DNA of 7,273 bases from Candidatus Krumholzibacteriia bacterium (lineage in GTDB: Bacteria > Krumholzibacteriota > Krumholzibacteriia > LZORAL124-64-63), in assembly GCA_029935695.1 (NCBI GenBank), contig JAOZJV010000176.1:1-7273 (forward strand), read 5' to 3'. The position numbers and the translations under genes were made by a program. Each line of letters begins with the position of its first letter. Position 1 is the stretch's first letter. The notes under the pieces were generated by a model. It was not told where the DNA came from and ran no database searches. It saw only the letters and a program-made list of their open reading frames with translations. Of the stretch, positions 6,551 to 7,273 are shown one piece after another.

Positions 6551-6577
6551 TTATCGGCAGGAAGAGCGAAAACTTGA
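6551..6577 (-). promoter_or_regulatory. Putative sigma-28 (FliA-type) promoter of the DUF5610-like gene
   Basis: On the minus strand, TCAAGTTT (6577-6570), an 11-bp spacer, then GCCGATAA (6558-6551). The enteric sigma-28 consensus, from memory, is TAAAGTTT-N11-GCCGATAA, so 15 of 16 positions and the spacing agree. The start point would be near 6544, giving a leader of about 68 nt. A sigma-70 reading (GATAAT at 6555-6550) lacks a plausible -35 box. Confidence 0.7.
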
Positions 6578-6591
6578 GTTATTTCCGCAGA

Positions 6592-7080
6592 TCAGTCGGT
6601 AGCAGGCAAAAGAATTTTTTCGAATTCAAACTCATCCCGGACGGGAATCTGGTAATACCCCACCCGCGGCACATTGGGCTTGAGCAGCCGAATCTTGGTC
6701 ATACCACCAATGCGCACATTGGTCAGCACAAAATCACGGCGCTGGAAAAAGCGATGGGCGTCAAGATTGTCGTTGGTGGAGATACACCATATTTTTGTGC
6801 AACCCAATTCCTGGGCCGTTTCTTCAATCTTCTCCAAAAGCATGGTGCCCACACCATCGAACTGACTGAGGCTGTCAATGGTCACCAGTTCACATTCATC
6901 GCCTACGATGTTGTAGGTCGCCACACCGATACGCTCGCGCCCAATGGTCACAATGAAACCAGGAAGTTTATGGGGATCATGCACTTCATTGCGTGACACA
7001 ACAAAATCACCACCGAAGAGCAGTTCGGTGCGTTCTTTGACCCATGTTCTGTCATCATCAGAAAGCAGGCTGACTTTCAT
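6592..7080 (-). CDS. GNAT-family N-acetyltransferase
   Basis: A 162-residue cytoplasmic enzyme predicted to transfer an acetyl group from acetyl-CoA to an unknown amine. The fold runs in the usual order: N-terminal strand-helix, 'FIVTIGRERIGVATYNI' (42-58), strand 'CELVTIDSL' (63-71), the CoA pyrophosphate loop Q73-F-D-G76-V-G78 (the Q/RxxGxG/A signature), helix 79-93, strand 'KIWCIST' and 'DAHRFFQRRDF' (107-117), which matches the family's A..FY...GF region. The tail 'LLKPNVP...IPVRDEFEFEKIL' resembles the 'LKP.IP..G..GIPIRDEIE.E' ending of a group of small bacterial GNATs that act on unknown substrates. The ATG at 7080 is chosen because AGGA (7090-7093) precedes it; an in-frame ATG at 7134 would add 18 atypical residues and has no ribosome site. 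No promoter stands out in 7081-7237. The DUF5610-like gene lies 115 bp downstream. Confidence 0.88.
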   Translation of the reverse strand: MKVSLLSDDDRTWVKERTELLFGGDFVVSRNEVHDPHKLPGFIVTIGRERIGVATYNIVGDECELVTIDSLSQFDGVGTMLLEKIEETAQELGCTKIWCISTNDNLDAHRFFQRRDFVLTNVRIGGMTKIRLLKPNVPRVGYYQIPVRDEFEFEKILLPATD

Positions 7081-7237
7081 TTGGCTTTTTCCTGGCTGGA
7101 TGTGAATACCCGTGACGCGGTTGTGATAATTCAATAGTGGGAAAATGCTTCCCCCGGCGCAAGGAAATGGGATGAATACTCACCAAACAGCCCCAGATGA
7201 CACTTCAATGACAAAATAGGACATCTTTGGCCTCTAT

Positions 7238-7273
7238 TTAGTCGATCTGGACGGGGCCAATGAGCGTCTGATC
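7238..7273 (-). CDS. Possible 3' end of a gene entering from the right edge
   Basis: Read leftward from the window edge, one frame encodes 'DQTLIGPVQID' and stops at TAA (7240-7238). This could be the C-terminus of a gene upstream of the acetyltransferase. Eleven codons are too few to judge. The same bases on the plus strand read 'YLVDLDGANERLI', which is also protein-like, so the strand is uncertain. Confidence 0.15.
   Translation of the reverse strand, partial: DQTLIGPVQID

Noticed and set aside
6418..6996. 192-codon plus-strand open frame across the DUF5610-like and acetyltransferase genes.
   Set aside because: It crosses the intergenic promoter and is antisense to a clear GNAT domain; no ribosome site or family resemblance.
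7181..7225. 14-codon minus-strand frame 'MSYFVIEVSSGAVW'.
   Set aside because: Too short, no ribosome site, and no conserved pattern; it is treated as intergenic.

Overview
The window reads as an ordinary bacterial chromosome segment: dense genes on both strands, short gaps, and no tRNA, rRNA, transposase, phage gene or CRISPR array that I can see. The best lineage clue is the large secreted protease (2418-5168). It ends in a 'WPNPFNP...GNRVRTL...SGIYLVRL' tail, the FlgD-Ig-like / type IX-like C-terminal module common in the FCB superphylum and neighbouring candidate phyla (Krumholzibacteriota, Eisenbacteria, Fibrobacterota and similar). GC content is above 50% by eye. I cannot name a genus. 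A didermal FCB-type bacterium is the best inference, and a probable flagellar sigma-28 promoter suggests it may be motile.

Layout from left to right. The left arm is transcribed leftwards: an exported thioredoxin-fold protein with a single-cysteine WCGDS active site (2312-1692), then 51 bp later a long-form Xaa-Pro aminopeptidase of family M24B (1640 to beyond base 1). At 2327-2377 two promoters face away from each other and share their -10 bases. The rightward one is strong (CTGACA, 18 bp, extended TGGTATAAT) and drives the secreted subtilase. The leftward one is weaker and would drive the thioredoxin-fold gene. The subtilase gene ends at a clear hairpin terminator (5181-5220). A membrane protein with a potassium-channel selectivity filter follows (5236-5949).

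The right arm is again leftward: a GNAT-family acetyltransferase (7080-6592), then a DUF5610-like protein (6476-5946). The DUF5610-like gene meets the channel gene tail to tail, and the two stop codons share a CTAG tetranucleotide. Upstream of it is a near-perfect match to the sigma-28 (FliA) consensus (TCAAGTTT, 11 bp, GCCGATAA), followed by a perfect 9-bp hairpin that would sit at the 5' end of the transcript. This is the most interesting signal here, because it ties a domain of unknown function to the flagellar regulon. The last 36 bases may hold the end of another gene.

Functional links are modest. The left half has an export and proteolysis theme (secreted subtilase, exported thioredoxin fold, cytoplasmic proline-specific peptidase), which may reflect peptide scavenging, but no shared pathway is shown. 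I found no clear evidence of a wholly new multi-gene system.
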